NCBI GenBank assembly: GCA_032209605.1
Contig: JASFXZ010000007.1
Span: 22,566,264 to 22,630,263 of the forward strand
Direction: 5' to 3'
DNA: 64,000 nucleotides
From: Mactromeris polynyma
Taxonomy: Eukaryota > Mollusca > Bivalvia > Venerida > Mactridae
Made by a program: the position numbers and the translations under genes. This document shows positions 33,979-61,430 of the stretch, one piece after another; the first letter of the stretch is position 1, and the number at the start of each line of letters is the position of its first letter. The notes under the pieces are model-generated. The model was not told the origin of the DNA and ran no database searches. It saw only the letters and a list, made by a program, of their open reading frames with translations.

Positions 33979-34370
33979 TAGAGATGTACGGTGATATCGT
34001 AATACCGGTATATACCGGTATTTTGAGATACCGGTATTATCGGATAAAATAATTAAGTAGCATATATAAGTGGGCTTTTTATATAAGATAACAGCATGAC
34101 ATAGCAGGTGAACGATCAATTATAAAATCATATGTTGAATTGTAATATCAAACAGTCTGAGAACATCGGATATTCAATTATAAATCAATAATTAGAAATT
34201 CTAAAATCTTAGTAAGCCAAAGATATACTACTAGGATAGGCAATTATTTAAAACAAAATTTCACCATAGGAAAAATAAGAAGCCGGAAACTGTCTAAAGT
34301 TGGCATTATGTAACGAAAACTCTGTGAGGCAATATATCGTGGTATTACTACAATATTATAGCCATCTCTA
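33979..34370. mobile_element. 392-bp MITE with TAGAGATG termini
   Basis: TAGAGATG at the left and CATCTCTA at the right are inverted. Just inside are ATATCGTAATACC and the related GGTATTACTACAATATT. The interior is AT-rich with repeated ACCGGTAT palindromes. It resembles hAT-type MITEs. The target duplication is unclear. Confidence 0.6.
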
Positions 34371-34711
34371 ATATTTGGTAACGTTATGATAGCGCCATTT
34401 TCATACACTCAATGCCTGACAGATTCAGTAAACCACGTTAATATTATTTCAACCCGCTTCCGAAGGTTTTTTGTAAAATAATGTCGATGTTACTGTTCGA
34501 AATAGTGAAAATTTGCGCGTTGTCAAGAACACAATGTCATATATTTATCAAAGAGTGTAGTTCGCATGAATACCAAAAAGTTTTTTTGTTGATTTTTTAA
34601 AATGATAGTACAATTTCTTCTTTTTCCTAATGTCGTGAAATCATTGGTTAGTCTATTCGAGTACATTCTTGTTGATATTAATAATTCACTAGACATTTAG
34701 CGTATTTGTAG

Positions 34712-34996
34712 CGGATCCGTGGTCCAGTGGTAACGCGCTGGACTTGTAATCCAGGGATCGCAGGTTCGATTCCCCGCTCCATCACTGACCGTACTAACAG
34801 TCGAACGAGACTTTAAAAACCGAGGTCCCGTGTATGATGCTTTACATCGAGCACGTAAAAGAACCAGGGGTGTTTCTGGAACTGGGGCATCTTCTGTATC
34901 ATGCACTATCCTCCAAACATCTAATATGAATAACATTCTTCTGGAGGCGTCGCCCATATGGGAAACCGGTGGCGACGATAAATAAACGCAAATACA
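34712..34996 (+). mobile_element. tRNA(Thr)-like SINE (family E)
   Basis: The head has GTGGTCCAGTGGTAACGCG (A box), a perfect anticodon stem CTGGA/TCCAG with loop CTTGTAA (anticodon TGT), and GGTTCGATTCC (B box). The T stem has a mismatch. The body carries TTTACATCGAGCACGTAAAAGAACC, a core widely seen in mollusc SINEs, and ends GCGACGATAAATAAACGCAAA. The body and the mismatches argue for a SINE over a functional tRNA-Thr. Confidence 0.8.
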
Positions 34997-35616
34997 AACA
35001 AACTAGACATTTGTCAATGCATCTATATGTCACTGTGCGTGCTATGTTTAATTGTCGTACATAAGCATACTATGTAACAGACCTGCGTTGAGTACTGGCT
35101 AACTACTTGTCCTCATACTCTGAGACAACGGCTACCTTTACATAACCTAAATCTACATTATTGGCAATTTGGAATTTCTTCAAAAACTTATTACCAGACA
35201 GCTTTAAAGGTTCGAACGAATTTATCCAATATCATTTTAAAAATAGCTTTAAGCAAATCTGAAATGTAAATAAAAACCAAATGCCTTTTCATAGACATTG
35301 AAATTGGTGAAGAATTACTAAAATACAAGAGTGTCATTGTTTGTGTTTCAGATAAAACTTAATTCAATAAACACCTTATAATCTAAGAGAAGATAATAAG
35401 TTTGACCGGAGAATGTATCTATCTATAAAATCTATAAAAAAACATTAACTATTTATTTGGCCTACAATTTATACACTATAATACTTCGCCACTGCCAAAT
35501 AACCGTTTAGTGCTCTCTTTAAATTTTAAGGGGCGTAACATATTTTATCTGCACTCCTGGGTACGAGTACATGATAGTTTCTAAGCACCCGAATTGCATT
35601 TCACGAAACCATTCTC

Positions 35617-35868
35617 TGAAAGTCTGATATTGACGAATTACTGAACCGAGAATATCCTAATGTGGACATCAAAACGAAAGTAGGGATTCACTATGACCTT
35701 AATTGGAAATTCTGGCAAATTTACATCTTGACTGGAAAAGTGCATGACATTAGAAGTGTTCCAACATATACAAAAACATTTTTCATACGTGTTTCATGTC
35801 AGATTCAGAAGCGTGATGGTATACCCAATTCTACAATGACAGTAAGAGTTAATGATCTTATTTTGCAA
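35617..35868 (+). CDS. Candidate exon of an unrecognised gene
   Basis: The frame is open from 35620 to 35895. At CAAG/GTATGT (donor 35869) there is a strong splice site, and the protein-like sequence stops making sense after it. It reads KSDIDELLNREYPNVDIK, then GIHYDLNWKFWQIYILTG and FFIRVSCQIQKRDGIP. The acceptor side (CTCTGAAAG at about 35619) is weak. No partner exons or family were found. It could be an exon of an unseen gene or a decayed mobile-element fragment. Confidence 0.3.
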
Positions 35869-36083
35869 GGTATGTCAAATTCAGTCAAAAAATAATTGTC
35901 ATTCGCAAAGATGTCATTCCTTATCAATTAAGTATTATGTACACATGCAAAGAAGAAAAGAAACCTACATGACTAACAACAATGCATGTCCCATTAACCT
36001 CAATATGCTGATTAAACTCAAATAAATAAATATAATCGTATGGCTAAATGCAATATAATCTTTCGATAAATATTTTTTTTATA

Positions 36084-36265
36084 CAGTAAAACTTCACTTA
36101 AAGACCACCTCAATAACAAGACCACCTAAAAATTACGAACACGATTTTTCATGTCCATTTTCACAATTTTGCTCTTTATCCAACCTCAATATCAAGACCA
36201 CCTTCTGTATAACAGGACCGGTTTTCAAGGTCCCCAAGGGTGGTCGTATGATTGGGGTTTTACTG
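36084..36265 (-). mobile_element. TA-flanked MITE (AGACCACC family)
   Basis: 182 bp from CAGTAAAACTTCACTTAAAG to ATTGGGGTTTTACTG, with TA at both flanks. The interior TTTTGCTCTTTATCCAACCTC shows the orientation opposite to the 28506 copy. Confidence 0.82.
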
Positions 36266-36659
36266 TACATGGTAGTATAGGCAAAAACAAACGTTGTTTG
36301 GGTCGAAGGGTACTGACCACAAGTATTTGCTGACAATTTACATTCTTTGGTTCACCTTTGTATGTTTGTGTCTTTGTAATTCCACCTGAGGGTCGAAAGC
36401 AATGTGGCTTGGTTAATCCTGTTGGCTAACCATATTTCTGATACACATTCACTTGTCCTAACTCACGAGGTTTCAGATAAATATAACAATGCTCCTTCTT
36501 TTTGGAATGTTGATTTCTGGCACAGCTTAGGTTATTTTATGCCAATTGGAGATGATGACGACATTTGTAGCCGAAATAGTGCTGCCACATTGTATTACCA
36601 AATCATAGACGTGAGACATGGAACCACATGCGATCACATTGAACTCACACCAGGGCAAC

Positions 36660-36800
36660 TACTCCATGTACTGCCCTAATCATGCTGGCATAGACAAGAA
36701 AGCAACTAGTAACACTGTGTTCAAACATATGACTCATCACCCAGGACAAGCACCGGCCCGAGTCCTTGTTCCTTCGCAAGCAATTGCTTGAATATAAAAA
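36660..36800 (-). mobile_element. Possible SINE relic
   Basis: The - strand contains CAATTGCTTGCGAAGGAACAAG, like the tail motif of SINE family C. The adjoining sequence toward 36600 looks repetitive. Head boxes are not clear. Confidence 0.35.
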
Positions 36801-36869
36801 CTGGAACAAACAAAATACACGAACACACTGTCTGATCATATGTTTACTAGCCAAATGTGTGTTGAGTTT

Positions 36870-38750
36870 GACATAAGAATATTACGAATGCATACAATTA
36901 TCAATGATGTATGATGTATCAAATGTTACAACTACAAAAGCTCTTGTACATTCAGTTGTACATCCATAGTTTTCAAGAGTGACATATAAACCACCTTAAA
37001 TCATTAAATCCAAGAGTGAATAAAAACAGAATAATACATATCAATAACCAGCAAGCTGTCTTCAATTTTGTTAATGTCATCCAGTCTTAGAAATTTGTCC
37101 ACAGGATGCAGTTGACCCCATTTTACACAATCAAGGGATGTTACTCTTCTCTTTACTAAGTTATTACAAATGACCCCATTGGTTTTACCTTGATGACCTA
37201 GTTTTTAATTTAACAACATCGTGACAAGGAATCCTGTGTATCACTTATAGATTTTATTTTATTTACTTCATAACAGTCGTAAAGAAATCGTTATGTGGCC
37301 AATGAAAATATGTTTTCCAAAATATTGACGGATAGACATCATGTACACAAAACGGTATTCTCAAATAGTATGAATAAATTTGACGTACTGTAGCTTCTAA
37401 AGTGTTGAATTGATGTTTCTATGATTTATCCGTATCGATCTCAATCAATATTTGATTGAAGCAAACCTTCTGACCAGGATTGTTTTAAGACTGGACTAAC
37501 ATTAACTTTTATCTCAGAAAATTATCTTGCTGTTCAAGTTTATTAAAAGTCTGACATTTATAAAGAACCCCTTTGTGATAATATCTGTAGAAAATAATAA
37601 ATGGTTCTGCTTGTTTTTATGAATTTCATGTTAATAAAAAACAAAAACAAACAAAAAACACATTAAATTCAACATTTTATTGTAATAATATCGGTAGAAA
37701 ATAATAAAGGTTTTGCTCTTCTTGTTTTTATGAATTTCATGTTAATAAAAAACGAAAACAAACAAAAAAACACATTAAATTCAACATTTTACCGAAACAT
37801 AATGCTTTTTAATCAAACAGAAAATGTCTGTAGTTTTGCATGTTAGCTAACCCATCGTACAGTTTATTGTTGAACATACATGTTATTTGTACTTTTTAAG
37901 CATATTTTGTCTAAAAATATAAGACTATGTACCTTTAAAAACAGGGGAGCAAATAAGAGTATACATTACATTTGCCGTATATCATTATAGCTATACTTAA
38001 TGAAAGATAGTTATTTTCACTTATCATATCAGTGGATAGCTATTGTGTTTTTATTTCATCAGGAATATAAGATGCCATCTTTGTGTCTTGTTAACGCCAT
38101 TTTCTTAGCTCTGTTCAATTATACAGCAATGAGCATGGGTGAATCACCTTAAACAATGCAGGCTATTTTACACTTTGGTACATAACATTGCTTCAGTGAT
38201 GTCTCTTACATGTAACAAACAAAATTACACCAGTTTCAATGGGTATGAAATGCAATTCAAAACTTCACTATATCAGTCAGCTCAAGCATACATCTAGAAA
38301 TATTTCAACATTAAGAACTATAAGAAAAAACAAATAGATTATATAATAACAATGAAGTCGCTGATCACCTCTTATACATATAAATGAAAATTTATCACTA
38401 AAACTTTCAAAAAATCTAATTTTATCAAGGTAACATGGCTGATAAAATGATCAATGTCATAACATATGATGTCAGTCCAGACAGATCACATGAACTCCAG
38501 ACAATAAAATCAAAAGTGAAACAAAATTTAAAATCCATCTATGGATTTCAACATAAATAGGCACACAACTTTTATTAACATCATGAAAGATAAATATTGT
38601 ATGCAATGTGATTTTTAATTACTATCACTAATTTCAAGTCAACAATTTGATTGCATTGGTGTATTAAAATAGAATTGACTTCCCAAAAATATGATGCTAT
38701 TTAACAACATGATTATACATAGACATTTCATGAGTCAATATAAAACACCA
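36870..38750. other. No gene; one two-copy duplication
   Basis: A block containing CTTGTTTTTATGAATTTCAT, GTTAATAAAAAAC and CACATTAAATTCAACATTTT occurs twice (about 37590-37680 and 37700-37795). Otherwise AT-rich with no supported exon. Confidence 0.5.
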
Positions 38751-38754
38751 AGAT

Positions 38755-38985
38755 TGAGTGGTTATGGTCGCTGACTTTGCCGCTCAGAACTATGGGTTCA
38801 AATCTCACCCAGTCAGTAGAATTCCTATGCGAGGAAGCTATCCACCTGGCTTCCTTAAGGTTGGTGGCTTTACCCCTAGGTGCCCATATATGCCCAAAAT
38901 AATGCTAGAAGTGGCACCTGGGGTCTTCCTCAACCCTAACAGCAGGAAGAATCACTACATGACCCTGCCCGGCTTTGGGACTTAA
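38755..38985 (+). mobile_element. tRNA-derived SINE (family D), plus copy
   Basis: Head GAGTGGTTATGGTCGCTGAC (A box) and GGGTTCAAATCTCACCC (B box), body TATGCGAGGAAGCTATCCAC and GTGGCACCTGGGGTCTTCC. A diverged inverted relative is at 33655-33852. The open frame through it is incidental. Confidence 0.75.
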
Positions 38986-39935
38986 AGCTCCATTACATTA
39001 CAGAACTTCTGTCCTGCTGTTATTCCATTACATGAATGTAACAAAATATTTTTTTGTATTATTTCAGTAACAGACACAATTATTGACAACTTTCTTAGAA
39101 ACCTAAAACTATTGAACATTGGATGAAAAAATCTGTTTTCAATCTTAACTGGCACAATTTCTGTATTTTTCTGACTAAACACAGCCAAGATGTCATGGAT
39201 TAGTATTGGTATTTACCAAATCTCAAATATAAAATGGTAGTGATAGGACAAATATAGCATCATTAAAATACTAGAAACAATGCATCATATTTTATTCACC
39301 ATTGAAAACATTCACATCAAACTTTACAAGGATATCAGACTAAGATAAATCATTGTCTATTAAAACACGCCGTCAAAAACCTGACATGGCATGAATTAGT
39401 TATTTTTCTACAGGATGGATCTTGCCAGAGAGATTCATTAACACGTATAAAACAAGTCTTTTATTCTACTAAATTCTTTAGTATAAGATATATAAGATCA
39501 CATAACAAATATCATATGTTCAGTATAATTCCCAAGAGTTTTACTGTCATATTTTCAGGAATGGAATGTTACAGTGCTCAATCAGTAACAAAAGCATAAT
39601 AATGAGCAATATCTTAATTTATATTCATTACCAAACTTACAAATATGCTTGAACAAACAGTAACAAAATCAACCCATACATACAGCACATATACATGTAT
39701 ACACATCAGAATAAGAGCACCATAGCCAAAAGCTAAACAAAATACCATGTACAAGTACTGAGGTAATATATATATCACGAAGCTTTGCTTTAATGTTTCT
39801 GAACTTATAAAAACTGCTTATAAACTAGATATACTCTTATATACAAAGCTTTTGTATTCAGCTGTTATCAGAGACATATTCATCTTTTATATAGACATTC
39901 CAATGATAAAATGAATTCATAGGAAATTGTGAAAC

Positions 39936-40605
39936 TATCTTCGATAAATTCTGCTATAGCATAAAAGCACATTTTATCTTATGAATTCATTCCAAATAAA
40001 AAAAAAACATCTTTAATTAATTCTGCTATAGCATAAAAGCACATTTTATCTTTTGAATTCATAGCAAAACACAAAACACCATCTTCAATTAATTCTGCTA
40101 TAGCATAACAGCACATTTTATCTTTTGAATTCATAGCAAAACAAAAAACACCATCTTCAATAAATTCTGCTATAGCATAACAGCACATTTTATCTTTTGA
40201 ATTCATAGCAAAACACAAAACACCATCTTCAATTAATTCTGCTATCGCATAACAGCACATTTTATCTTTTGAATTCATAGCAAAACAAAAACAACGTCTT
40301 CAATTAATTCTGCTATATAGCATAACAGCACATTTTATCTTTTGAATTCATAGCAAAACAAAAACAATGTCTTCAATTAACTCTGATATAGCCTAAAAAG
40401 GATATGTTTATCTTTTAATTTTAAAGCAAAACAAAAACAATGTCTTCAGTTAACTCTGATATAGCCTAAAAAGGATATGTTTATCTTTTAATTTCGTAGC
40501 AAAAATAAAAAATATAGCCTAAAAAGCAAGTGTTTATCTTTTAATTTCATAGCAAAACAAAAACACTGTCTTCAATTAACTCTGCTATAGCATTACAGCA
40601 GACCA
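39936..40605. repeat. 72-bp tandem array, about 9-10 copies, downstream of MASTL
   Basis: The unit core is AATTCTGCTATAGCATAACA, then GCACATTTTATCTTTTGAAT and TCATAGCAAAACAAAAAACA. Left copies are regular (72 bp, open on the - strand as MNSKDKMCCYAIAELIEDGV). Right copies are shorter and more diverged. It starts about 500 bp past the MASTL stop, so it may lie in its 3' UTR. Confidence 0.88.
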
Positions 40606-41115
40606 GACCATTGAAATTATAATCTTACATTCACCTTTTATATTGAAAATTTATATTTTCATCGAACATTCCAATGCTGAATCAGTATTCAACATGACTT
40701 CACGTCACAATGTGAAATGATCATTAATACATTCTACTATAGCCAATGTATATCTTAACAAAATGTGAACTTCAGCTACAAAGCAACTGTATGTTGATAA
40801 TAGTCTTTAAACAAAAATTGTCTGAATGATTTCACAAAAACACTAAGCATGTTCTGAAAACTTTTCACCACTTGAATTAAAAATATTTTCTTACATCCAT
40901 GTCCAGTCCTATAACTTCATGTAAAGATATTTTAATGCACACACTTAGAACTACAGAAAAATTGTGTACAAGCAGAGTCACCGATGACTTAGATAAACTC
41001 AAAAATTAGCACATATTAATTTGATGAATCACATAAGTCTATAAGTAAGATGGACCGTAAATATGGTAGGAAAGCTACACCCAGTTGATTCCAGGCACAC
41101 TGTGTTGCAGTAACA

Positions 41116-55349
<14,234 letters not shown>

Positions 55350-55359
55350 CCTTGATATC

Positions 55360-57010
55360 AATCATTGTTATTAACTGGCGTGTATTTGTATTTACACTTT
55401 TGTATTCTCCGCTAAGACCACTAAAGCTAGTTTTCAAACAGAGAATCTAAAGGGAGATAACAATTTTATTTAACCCAACTCTTTACAATCAGCGCAAAGG
55501 TTTGATCGAGACGGCCACGTATATAACACGGAACAGCTGTACCAACGAGGGTGTATACATGTATGCAAATAGGTTAATTACAATATTCAGGTGCATTTCA
55601 ATTCTTGTGCTCGATATTTGTTTCGAATGATGCGACCTGATACAATAACACAAGCATGTAGAAAAAATACACACTTGTAAACATGTTACAAATATCTTAA
55701 AACACGTAAAGGAAACCATGGTTACTTTACAAACTCTCAAAATGCAAACACCATGTTGACTTCATTTACACGGACGTGTATACATAAATTCCAATAACTT
55801 TGACATTTTTATATTAATTGTTCAAATGACTTAATTCAGTAAAATACATATCGTTAAAATGAATTTTAATATGCTTATATCAATAGCTTATATACATACG
55901 TGTTGTTCAATGTAGTAAACATAGTTCATTCTATTCAATATTCAAACTTATAAGAAACTTATTTGCAAATTTCAAGTTAGTAACTACTTGCAGACATTAA
56001 TTTTCAAGTAGAAATGTATATTTTTTCGTTTTTGAAAATAATAATTACTAATTAAATAGATCCAAGTTCACTGAATTAAGGCGACCAATGGGGAACTTTC
56101 ATGAAACTAGAATTTGATATATTTATTATCCCCTATATATATTTAGAACACACGGTAAAAAGACAGATCAACACAAATTACAAATTAACATACGTACAGT
56201 TACTGTAAAGAAACAAAAGTCGGACAATTAGTTATTTTTTTAGATTTTTAAAAATAAATCCGAGTGTGTTCGATGATCATCAGGCTTCGATAAAGCCACG
56301 GACAACATAATATTATGTCCGTGATAAAGCCAATACTCGGGTAGAAATTTACAACTAAATTAAAATCCTCATCGCACGTATATTCAATACTTGTATCTGT
56401 GATATTTGTTTAGCTGTGATATAATTTGTCTGCTTCATAAACATTTCAACACTGCATTTTTTATATTTTCATATGTTATATTTATAAGGTCTTCGTCATT
56501 TCCATGCATTGTGTAGAATAAATGTGTATGATCCATTCAACTTCTTCGACTTATGTCTTATGCTGACATACGGCTCACTACATGTATTTCGTACCGAAAA
56601 ACAACTTGCGTACACTGAAAATAACAACACTACGTTATTAACTACATGTATGTTCAAAATGCTGATTAAATTATAATTCCTTAAATATATTAACCCTTAG
56701 ATTGTGTAAATACAATACTTCTCCAATTTTAATAATATTAACAGTGATTTAACCACTAATGAAAATGTATCTTTAATTGAATTATCGCTAATTAAGTTTG
56801 TAATTTGACTACATTTTGGCATGATAAAATCATCAATTAACGTCTTTAAAAGTAGCTTTAATAGGAGAAAATGATTGCTTACTTGTTTCTTGTGGATATT
56901 GCAGATAAAGCTTCATGCATTATGTTTTGTATATTCCGTGTAGCCAAGATGATGTATTAGACGAAATTCCACCCTGATATTTGTTCAGTAACATGAAGAT
57001 CTGATAATGG
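55360..57010. other. Upstream of MASTL: no further gene
   Basis: AT-rich intergenic DNA between the divergent MASTL and PXMP4 genes. I saw no exon. An imperfect inverted phrase GACATAATATTATGTC occurs at 56303-56320. Confidence 0.45.
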
Positions 57011-57017
57011 GATAATG

Positions 57018-57195
57018 TAGCAGTGCTTGTTTTTTATTTTCGTGTAACCAATTCTGTATTATTGGAACATAATTTTTAATTTGTAACTTCGCTGTATTGA
57101 CGGTGTCCATGTAGCAGTGCTTGTTGTTTTCGTGTAACCAACTCCGTATCATTGGAACATAATTTTTAATTTGTAACTTCGTTGTATTGACGGAA
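57018..57195. repeat. Two-copy tandem duplication, about 94 bp
   Basis: GTAGCAGTGCTTGTT, TTCGTGTAACCAA and GGAACATAATTTTTAATTTG occur twice in tandem, the second copy with a short deletion and a few substitutions. Confidence 0.8.
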
Positions 57196-57764
57196 AATTA
57201 GGTCCCTGACAATTTCCCAATATTTCATTAATTGTGCAGCTTCATGTGGATGTTTGATGGTGTATATGGCCACAACACGTAAAATGGATTGGTCCTTATG
57301 TCAATGTTGTGGACTTCTTGCGTTTTTGCAGACGGTAAAATATATGAATTTAGCTGCTTATCAACTTGAAACGTACATTTGCTTTCTTGACCGATTCAAA
57401 ACGAGGCTAAACTCAACGATATTAACTAATTTTCTTTAGGATTCACTTTTAAACTTGGAAAATAATCGACTGCTGAAAACGAAATCATTGCCTGTAATGG
57501 ATCAAATATGTCCATGCAAAATAGATGGTAGGGCGTATTGCTAAAAGGAATTATTTGAATTTTCATAATGTCCGCTTCCGCCATATTGAATTGGACTCGT
57601 GGTGTGATAACTGACGAGATTGTCACGTGAACGCGACGTAGCTAAAATGAGTTCATTACGTCATCCGTCCAAATGCAACATAAACCAGACTACTAAGCCA
57701 AATTCCTGACAGCTCTACTACCACACAGCAGCAAAATGCTAACTTAATCTTCCAAGACAAATAT

Positions 57765-57982
57765 TGCCCGGTCGCGGCAGGTCATACCCTTCCATGAAAA
57801 TTTTACAAACATGTCGATTTTCCTCCACATGTGGAGAGTTGCCGGCTCCTTGTGGTAGGGTAAATTAGTACAGGTAAGAATTCAGTCCAGGAAAAAATAG
57901 GTGAACCGGCCGCCGTATATAACTGAAATATCGTTAAGAAACGGCGTTAAACCCGATGAAACAAACAAACAAACAAACAAAT
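57765..57982 (+). mobile_element. SINE with CGGCGTTAAACCC tail
   Basis: A 3' block GAACCGGCCGCCGTATATAA, ATATCGTTAAGAAACGGCGTTAAACCC and an AAACAAACAAACAAAC tail is typical of mollusc tRNA SINEs. The 5' head around 57770 (CCCGGTCGCGGCAGGTCATA) is degenerate. Confidence 0.65.
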
Positions 57983-58221
57983 ATTGCATTCACAGTGTGA
58001 ACCTTTAACAAAGAAACACATGTAGATAAATCGATAACTATCCAACAATTAAAATGCAGGGGTTATCACGCGTAAAAAAGCACTGGGTATTTTTTACTCA
58101 GTAGAGACCAAAGCAAGACGAATCACTGGCTGGAAAAAAATCGGCAATAACTACTAACTGAAATGGTCAAATAAACCCGAAAGTGTTGGAAGAGGGTCTC
58201 CTAGCAATACTAATAAACTTA

Positions 58222-58735
58222 GGGCGAATTTGTTTGCACCAAACCGGTTTGAATCCAAAATTGGTTTGTCAAACCTTTCATTTTTTTTAACTAACTGGTT
58301 TCAAACTAAAACAAGTTTCTGTATTTGTTAATAACAAATCTTAAACTGGTTAGTCAAACTGACCGAACTACCTCCAAGTGTGGTTTGTCTGGTTTGATTT
58401 ATCCGAATAATCGTATACTAGTTAAATAAAATGGTGGACTGATTTTATGGCGGGTGACCGTGCCACTCATATGTGGGGCAATGTTTAAAAATAAATGTTT
58501 CTTTGCTACATGGGAACCTGGCTTTAAAATTGTCCACGCTGTTACGTTGCAAAACAGACGTTTTAAAGTTCTTAACTCTGATTTTCTTATCACGCACCAA
58601 TCTGTCTGCAATCTTGCACAATCAAAATCACGTGGGCCATTTTTCATCGACCAAACCATCTGTTTGTTTGCATACCAAACTACAACAAAACTGAAACCTC
58701 AAACCTGAACCAGGTTTTGCAAAACAAATTCGCCC
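58222..58735. mobile_element. 514-bp MITE with GGGCGAA termini, second copy
   Basis: GGGCGAATTTGTTTGCACC and CAAAACAAATTCGCCC are inverted ends, with TTA duplicated at 58219-58221 and 58736-58738. It is in opposite orientation to 13011-13544. It lies upstream of MASTL. Confidence 0.9.
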
Positions 58736-58739
58736 TTAA

Positions 58740-59860
58740 TACATTCTAAAACTGCTGAAAATCATTAATCATACGTAACCATACAATCTTATTTATTTAC
58801 AAAACATCAAATTTCATCGACTAGTCATACTTACATGTTTCATCAATTTACAGCATAAATCAGTGACAAAAATATATGCAGTAACTATGTTCTTTAGAAT
58901 AGGTTTTCACATAGAAATTTCTAAAAAAGTATGTAATAGTACCATTCTGTGTGACCTTACAGCGGCTAGCCAACATTATTCCTTGTTTAAGTTGCCTTCT
59001 CATTAAAATAATTAAATGTACATATTGGGTTATTTTTCTTATTGTCTCCACGTTATTGTGGATGACATTTACGCTTTACCAGAACACAATACTTTTAAAA
59101 TAACTATATTTGCTTTTAATACAAATAATAATATACGTACAATGGTGTTTTTAAATGATTGGCTGTATCTTACCAATTAATTCCAAAATTTGTAATTTAA
59201 ATAGGATAAAATATGTTTCACATGATTTAAATTGATTATTTGCTAAAGTGATAAATATTTAATATTGTATATCGCAAAATTTAAGGTGAGAGGTTAAAAA
59301 ATAATTGCATTTTGCACGGATATCTAGTTGCAGATCACACGCGACTTGCGAGAAGAAGACGAACGTATTTTTACTATTTTAAAATACTTAATAACAATAG
59401 TTTGCACATTTGAATTAGGATAGTTAAACAATTAAATTCAATAAAGTTTATTTAGCATGAGGTATACAGGTTATTGCTCTCAACTAGGTGGAAATACAGA
59501 ACTACTTATGCTCCTAAATTTCACCAAAAGCGAATAATTGCTATACATATAAATAAACTGATTCAGTATGTCACACGGCCTATTAAACAACAGTAGCTAG
59601 TCTTAATAATCAGCAACTCTCACAGTACGTTCGTTCGTTCATTATTTTTGTTTATAAGGTCATCAGTCACCATGTACACGCAGGTACTTATAGGCATTTT
59701 TGTTGACCCCCATGTACCCCGCATGTCGTTAAATTGGTTTTGAGTCTAAAAGGGTAAATTTGTCTTATACCAAATATATGTCAATTTTGAATCCAAAGAT
59801 AGCTACACCCCAATATCAATGAGATCAAAAATGGTTGTAGTTCCTTCACAGTACGTATAA
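58740..59860. other. No gene recognised
   Basis: AT-rich intergenic DNA without a supported exon. Confidence 0.45.
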
Positions 59861-59881
59861 TGTGTAAATCGTTTTTAAGTA

Positions 59882-60066
59882 ATTGCCCTGGCGAAAATCT
59901 CCATTGCCCAGGTGAAAATCTCCATTGCGTACGAGAAAATCTCCATTGCCCAAGTGAAAATCTTCATTGCGTACGAGAAAATCTCCATTGCCAAGGTGAA
60001 AATCTCCATTGCATACGAGAAAATCTCCATTGCCCAGGTGATAATCTCCATTGCGTACGAGAAAAT
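59882..60066. repeat. Alternating 21-bp repeat array
   Basis: Two 21-bp units alternate, GAAAATCTCCATTGCCCAGGT-like and GAAAATCTCCATTGCGTACGA-like, about nine units in all. Single or paired relatives recur at 61168-61230, 61520-61600 and 61720-61770, closer to PXMP4. Confidence 0.9.
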
Positions 60067-60114
60067 GGACAGGTTTATTCCCCGGCGCCAACCAAGATTT
60101 TACTAAAAATAAGA

Positions 60115-60440
60115 TTGAAAACATGGCGCCCCCTATTTACTTTTTTATTATTCATCAAATATTTCCAAATTTCGAATTATCGCGATTTAAACTCATTTTT
60201 GTAATATTTTATCGCACGAGAGAATTTGCTCGAAAACATGGCGCCCCCTATTTATTTTGTTATAAGTGTTTAGATATTTAAACAATTTATCCGGTCTTAA
60301 AGGTTATGTTGTCTAGTTTATGAATATGTAAACTATATTAAAATTGGTCCTTTAAAACTTGCTTTATCCCGTTATGAAGTTGACCAAATTTATGCATTTT
60401 TATCGCACTCAATAATGCGCTCGGAAAACACGGCGCCTTC
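60115..60440. repeat. Three diverged copies around CATGGCGCCCCCTATTT
   Basis: ACATGGCGCCCCCTATTTA at 60120 and 60237, and ACACGGCGCCTTCTATTTC at 60428, each preceded by GAAAA or TCGCACGAGA-like sequence. It looks like an old, irregular tandem repeat. Confidence 0.6.
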
Positions 60441-61353
60441 TATTTCTTCAAAATGAGCTAGGCAAAATACATATTCTCGCAAATGTGTGAACTATTACTG
60501 TATGTATTATTTTTTGCAAATTCATAACTGTACCATCATAATTCACATACTGTCTGTTGTATTATTTCACCGACTACAGTATGGATGTTTAATGCATAAT
60601 AAACATATATCACTATTCTGTGTTGTTTTTTCTCGGACAAATGTCCAGCATATTCTCTTCACTAACGATAACACATTAGAAAAGTAAAGCAAAAATAAGG
60701 ACAATATTATGATATTCACAATTTAATAGACATGTATTTTATTAAATACAATAATCATATGTCACAACAGATATTTAATTGATCAATCATGACAAAAGTC
60801 AAAAGCATGTAAAACAAAATGACGCAACATATCTATGCGACCAAATACAGACATCACATTGAATACTATCAGTAATACAAACAAGAATTTGTTACCATGA
60901 GCATATTTTACACAGGAAATTGTCGTCTACACCTAATTGCACACATTGATTGTGGTACCATTTTATTTTACATTTTTGATTGCTGCACCTAATTAGATTA
61001 TCAATAACGTCTGGAAGTCTACATGAACAATACAATTGTTCGTAAATCCTATTAAATCAACACGCACTTAACCAGAGAAACAATTACCTTCAATCAATTG
61101 AGAAATTTATTTTATATAAATTGGCCTGATTCACTCAACACGCAACTAACCAGGAGAATAAACCTGTCCCGAGAAAATCTCCATTGCCCAAGTGAAAATC
61201 TCCTTTGCGTACCTGGAAAAACTTCATTGCAGTTGTGAATTCACATATGTAAGTATTGTACATGCATAATTGAAGAAATTAATCATACTTACATAATCAA
61301 AATCGGGTTAATGTGTGTTAGTTTACAAGTTTACATGATAAATATAATAGGGA

Positions 61354-61430
61354 AATAAAGTCATGTTTGAGAAACACGAACAATCGGTCAATGGCGCTAC
61401 CGGGAATCGAACCCAGGTCTACGGATCCGG
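61354..61430 (-). mobile_element. Truncated SINE (family A)
   Basis: The - strand has the tRNA 3' half CGGGAATCGAACCCAGG (complement), then CATTGACCGATTGTTCGTGT and AAACATGACTTTATT. The A-box half is missing. Confidence 0.75.

Noticed and set aside
34712..34785. tRNA-Thr (TGT) gene
   Set aside because: The anticodon arm is perfect, but the T stem and acceptor stem have mismatches and a SINE body follows directly.
36404..36679. 91-aa open frame
   Set aside because: No splice sites, start context or recognised motif, and its 3' part merges into SINE-like sequence.
38758..38985. 75-aa proline-rich frame
   Set aside because: It overlaps a tRNA-derived SINE whose relative lies inverted at 33655-33852.
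39979..40278. 99-aa repetitive protein (MNSKDKMCCYAIAEL)
   Set aside because: Produced by the 72-bp tandem array; right-hand copies shift frame.
59846..60204. Repetitive proteins on both strands
   Set aside because: They arise from the 21-bp repeats, whose length keeps any frame open.
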